Made by a program: the position numbers and the translations under genes. Shown here one piece after another: positions 61,575 through 64,000 of a stretch of DNA of 64,000 bases. Each line of letters starts with the position of its first letter. Position 1 is the first letter of the stretch. A model generated the notes under the pieces. That model was given only the letters and a program-made list of their open reading frames with translations, made no database searches and was not told the origin of the DNA. This DNA comes from Betaproteobacteria bacterium (GTDB lineage Bacteria; Pseudomonadota; Gammaproteobacteria; Burkholderiales; Casimicrobiaceae): positions 1 to 64,000 of the forward strand of contig JADJWJ010000002.1 of NCBI GenBank assembly GCA_016716425.1. The letters are read 5' to 3'.

Positions 61575-62384
61575 ATGACCGCTCCTCCCGCCGAAGCAAA
61601 TCTCGACGACCTGCGCCGGCGCGCGCGCCGCCGGCTCGTCGGCGCCATCGTGCTCGCGCTGGCCGCGGCGGTGTTCGTGCCGATGCTGCTCGAAAGCGAG
61701 CCGAAGCCGCTCGGCGAGGACGTGTCGGTCCGCATTCCGCCGGTCGACGACGGCAAGTTCGTCAACAAGCTCGCCGAGAAGGGCCGTGCCGATCCGAAGG
61801 CTGGCACGGCCAAGGGCGACCCGAAACCGGACGACGCCCGGGCCGACGCGGCAAGGAAGGACGCAGGGAAGGGCGAGCCCCCGAAGGCCGAGCCCGAAGC
61901 GGCGATGCCGGCGAAGGCCGAGCCGCCGAAACAGGACCCGGCCCCGGCGACGCCGGGCGCGGCGGAGCCGCCGCCGAAACGCTCGCTCGAGGCGGCAGAG
62001 CAGCGCGTACTCGCGGCACCGGCGAAACCCGCGGCGCCGCCGGCACCCACTCCGGCCGAGAAAGCGTCACCGGGACCGGCCGCGCCCGCCGCCGGGGCGC
62101 CGGCCGCACCCGTGGGTGCGGACGCTGCACCTGCCAAGGCCGAAGCAAACACGGCAGGATTCTCGGTCCAGCTCGCGGCGTTCTCCGACGACAAGGGCGC
62201 CAACGCGTTGGCCAACCGCCTGAAGCGGGCCGGGTACGCGGCGTACACCGAGCCACTGGAAACGAGCCGCGGCACGCTCTGGCGCGTGCGGGTCGGCCCG
62301 TTCCCCTCGCGCGAGGCCGCGCTCGCCGTCCGCGACAAGCTCAAGGGCGAGGGCCACAGCGGGATCGTCGCGGCCATCAAGTAG
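61575..62384 (+). CDS. SPOR-domain cell-division protein, DedD-like
   Basis: A 269-aa bitopic protein: cytoplasmic basic start, one TM helix (RLVGAIVLALAAAVFVPMLL), a long Ala/Pro/Lys-rich periplasmic linker (~70-190), and a C-terminal SPOR domain (FSVQLAAFSDDKGANALANR ... LWRVRVGPFPSREAALAV) that binds septal peptidoglycan stripped of stems. Its place between folC and cvpA matches DedD of other proteobacteria. Confidence 0.9.
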   Translation: MTAPPAEANLDDLRRRARRRLVGAIVLALAAAVFVPMLLESEPKPLGEDVSVRIPPVDDGKFVNKLAEKGRADPKAGTAKGDPKPDDARADAARKDAGKGEPPKAEPEAAMPAKAEPPKQDPAPATPGAAEPPPKRSLEAAEQRVLAAPAKPAAPPAPTPAEKASPGPAAPAAGAPAAPVGADAAPAKAEANTAGFSVQLAAFSDDKGANALANRLKRAGYAAYTEPLETSRGTLWRVRVGPFPSREAALAVRDKLKGEGHSGIVAAIK

Positions 62385-62399
62385 CGGCGGGTCCCCGCA

Positions 62400-62936
62400 A
62401 TGACGATTCTCGATGGGACCGTCATCGGCGTAGTGGCACTGTCGATGCTGATCGCCTACGCGCGCGGCGTCACGCGCGAGCTGATCGCGCTCTTGTCGTG
62501 GGTACTCGGATTCTTCGCCGCCGTCGCATTCACGCCGCTCGTCGGCGTCATGCTCCCCGAGTTCGGCGGACACCCGCTGGTGCGCTACCTGGTCGCCTTC
62601 GCGGCCATCCTGATCGTCGCGCTGCTGGTTGGCGCGCTTGTTGCGTGGCCACTGGCGAGCGTGATCCGCAAGTCGGGACTGGGCTTCGTCGACCGTTTCC
62701 TGGGCGCGGTGTTCGGCATCGCCCGCGGGGCCGTGCTGGTAATGGCCTTCGTGCTGGTCGCCGGGCTCACGACGGCACCCCGATACGATTGGTGGCAGAA
62801 TTCGGCCCTTGCGACGCCGTTGACGGCGGCGGCGATGGTGCTCAAACCGTGGCTGCCGGCCGAGTGGGCCGACCGGCTCGACTACTCCCGCGAGGGCGGC
62901 GCGCGGCAGCGCGAACCAGCAGAGCGAAAGGTGTAA
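62400..62936 (+). CDS. cvpA: CvpA-family inner-membrane protein
   Basis: Four-helix membrane protein, 178 aa. Starts MTILDGTVIGVVALSMLIAY, then ARGVTRELIALLSWVLGFFA and GFVDRFLGAVFGIARGAVLV. The family is linked to colicin V export and envelope stress; it sits just before purF in most proteobacteria. The C-terminal tail is basic and soluble. Confidence 0.92.
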   Translation: MTILDGTVIGVVALSMLIAYARGVTRELIALLSWVLGFFAAVAFTPLVGVMLPEFGGHPLVRYLVAFAAILIVALLVGALVAWPLASVIRKSGLGFVDRFLGAVFGIARGAVLVMAFVLVAGLTTAPRYDWWQNSALATPLTAAAMVLKPWLPAEWADRLDYSREGGARQREPAERKV

Positions 62937-62943
62937 ATCCTCC

Positions 62944-64000
62944 ATGTGCGGCATCGTCGGCGTCGTAGCGCACACGCCCGTCAACCAGCTGCTGTACGAC
63001 GGACTGCTCCTGCTGCAGCACCGCGGGCAGGACGCGGCGGGGATCGTCACCAGCGAAGGCCCGATCTTTCACATGTACAAGGGCCCGGGCCTCGTGCAGA
63101 ACGTGTTCCGCACGCGCAACATGCGCGACCTGTCGGGCTCGGCCGGCATCGGGCATTGCCGCTATCCGACCGCCGGCTCGGCGTTCTCGGAACTCGAGTC
63201 GCAGCCGTTCTACGTCAATTCCCCGTTCGGCCTCACGCTGGGCCACAACGGCAACCTGACCAACAGCGAGGAGCTGAAGCGCGAGCTGTTCCAGCTCGAC
63301 TTCCGGCACGTCAACACGAATTCCGACAGCGAGGTGCTGCTCAACGTGCTCGCGCTGGAGCTCGAGCGCGCTGCGCAGCACCATCGCCTCGACCCCGACG
63401 CGATCTTCAAGGCGGTCGCCGGCGTCCACAAGCGGTGCCGCGGCGCGTACGCGGTGGTCGCGATGATCGCCGGATACGGCATGCTCGCGTTCCGCGACCC
63501 GTACGGCATCCGCCCACTCATCGTCGGTCGCAACGAGCAGATGGGCGGCACCGAGTACATCGTCGCGTCGGAGTCCGTCGCGATCGAGCCGCTGGGCTTC
63601 CACGTGATGCGCGACGTCGCCCCCGGCGAGGCGATCTTCGTGGAGGGCACCGGGCAGTTCCACGCGCGCCAGTGCGCGGAAAGCCCGTCGCTCAATCCCT
63701 GTCTCTTCGAGTTCGTGTACCTCGCGCGTCCGGACTCGGTGATCGACGGCACGTCGGTCTACGAGGCCCGGCTCAACATGGGCGGCGCGCTGGCCGAGAA
63801 GATCAGTCGGATGCGCGAGGCGCAGGACGTCGACGTCGTCATCCCGATTCCCGACTCGAGCCGGCCATCCGCGCTGGAGCTCGCGAACCGGCTCGGGCTC
63901 AAGTACCGCGAGGGGTTCGTCAAGAACCGCTACATCGGGCGCACGTTCATCATGCCCGGGCAGGCGATGCGCACCAAGAGCGTCCGCCAGAAGTTGAACC
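62944..64000 (+). CDS. purF: amidophosphoribosyltransferase (5' part, cut by the window edge)
   Basis: Committed step of purine synthesis: PRPP plus glutamine to phosphoribosylamine. The mature protein begins at Cys2 of MCGIVGVVAH, the N-terminal nucleophile. GATase domain: LLLLQHRGQDAAGIVTSEG, GHCRYPTAGS, LGHNGNLTN. The PRTase domain is entered: VVIPIPDSSRPSALELA. 352 codons are visible of about 500. ATG 62944 follows the cvpA stop by 7 bp. Confidence 0.97.
   Translation, partial: MCGIVGVVAHTPVNQLLYDGLLLLQHRGQDAAGIVTSEGPIFHMYKGPGLVQNVFRTRNMRDLSGSAGIGHCRYPTAGSAFSELESQPFYVNSPFGLTLGHNGNLTNSEELKRELFQLDFRHVNTNSDSEVLLNVLALELERAAQHHRLDPDAIFKAVAGVHKRCRGAYAVVAMIAGYGMLAFRDPYGIRPLIVGRNEQMGGTEYIVASESVAIEPLGFHVMRDVAPGEAIFVEGTGQFHARQCAESPSLNPCLFEFVYLARPDSVIDGTSVYEARLNMGGALAEKISRMREAQDVDVVIPIPDSSRPSALELANRLGLKYREGFVKNRYIGRTFIMPGQAMRTKSVRQKLN

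Overview
The window looks like part of a chromosome of a high-GC betaproteobacterium, probably of the order Burkholderiales. The evidence is the gene order leuC-(entericidin-like lipoprotein)-leuD-leuB-asd-fimV-truA-trpF-trpB-trpA-accD-folC-dedD-cvpA-purF, a TctC/Bug-type solute receptor, the pcnB-folK-dck-panC cluster, xseB-ispA-dxs-folE2, and strong third-position G/C in nearly every gene. The species cannot be named from the sequence alone.

Layout. (1) 1-3047 is AT-richer accessory DNA that looks like one end of an integrated element. It holds short or broken genes (a C-terminal fragment, a frameshifted HTH gene, small unknown proteins), a tightly coupled pair whose second product carries a HEPN-type R-x4-H motif, and a HigA-like antitoxin without a recognisable toxin. 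It stops exactly at a 45-bp 3' remnant of tRNA-Thr(UGU), the signature of a tRNA-targeting integrase. (2) 3048-13103 is chromosomal: a choice-of-anchor type secreted protein (two apparent frameshifts), a membrane-anchored unknown, an SDR dehydrogenase, quinone oxidoreductase, dnaE, a small lipoprotein, an alpha/beta hydrolase and an EamA exporter. (3) 13212-17728 is a MacAB-like efflux operon: adaptor, ATPase and two FtsX-like permeases. (4) 17843-24822 has another EamA protein, a small unknown, a repeat-rich gap, tctC, and panC-dck-folK-pcnB plus rluE. (5) 24928-33317 has icd (apparent 1-base insertion), a cold-shock gene, clpS-clpA, a flavocytochrome c sulfide dehydrogenase pair and aceA. 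(6) 33458-43677 has thpR, a rhodanese, an EamA transporter carrying an in-frame palindromic insert, a Rieske oxygenase, xseB-ispA-dxs, folE2 and a LytS/LytTR-type two-component pair. (7) 43867-64000 has a glutamine amidotransferase, mutL, miaA, then the leu-asd-fimV-trp-accD-folC-purF block, cut off inside purF.

Functionally the core region gives replication (DnaE), mismatch repair (MutL), proteolysis (ClpAS), TCA/glyoxylate branch-point enzymes (Icd and AceA), isoprenoid precursors (IspA, Dxs), folate/pantothenate/queuosine-type pterin chemistry (FolE2, FolK, FolC, PanC), leucine, aspartate-family and tryptophan synthesis, and purine entry (PurF).

Two cross-cutting features stand out. First, the window is peppered with several families of 80-190 bp palindromic or tandem intergenic repeats. 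One is inserted in frame inside an EamA transporter, two extend the C-termini of genes, and four end within a few bases of a start codon. Second, at least five single-base frameshifts are visible (HTH gene, 962-1586 gene, two in the choice-of-anchor gene, icd). The icd one lies in a C4 run of a central metabolic gene, so consensus-sequence error is a serious possibility. No rRNA, CRISPR array, IS element or complete tRNA was found.
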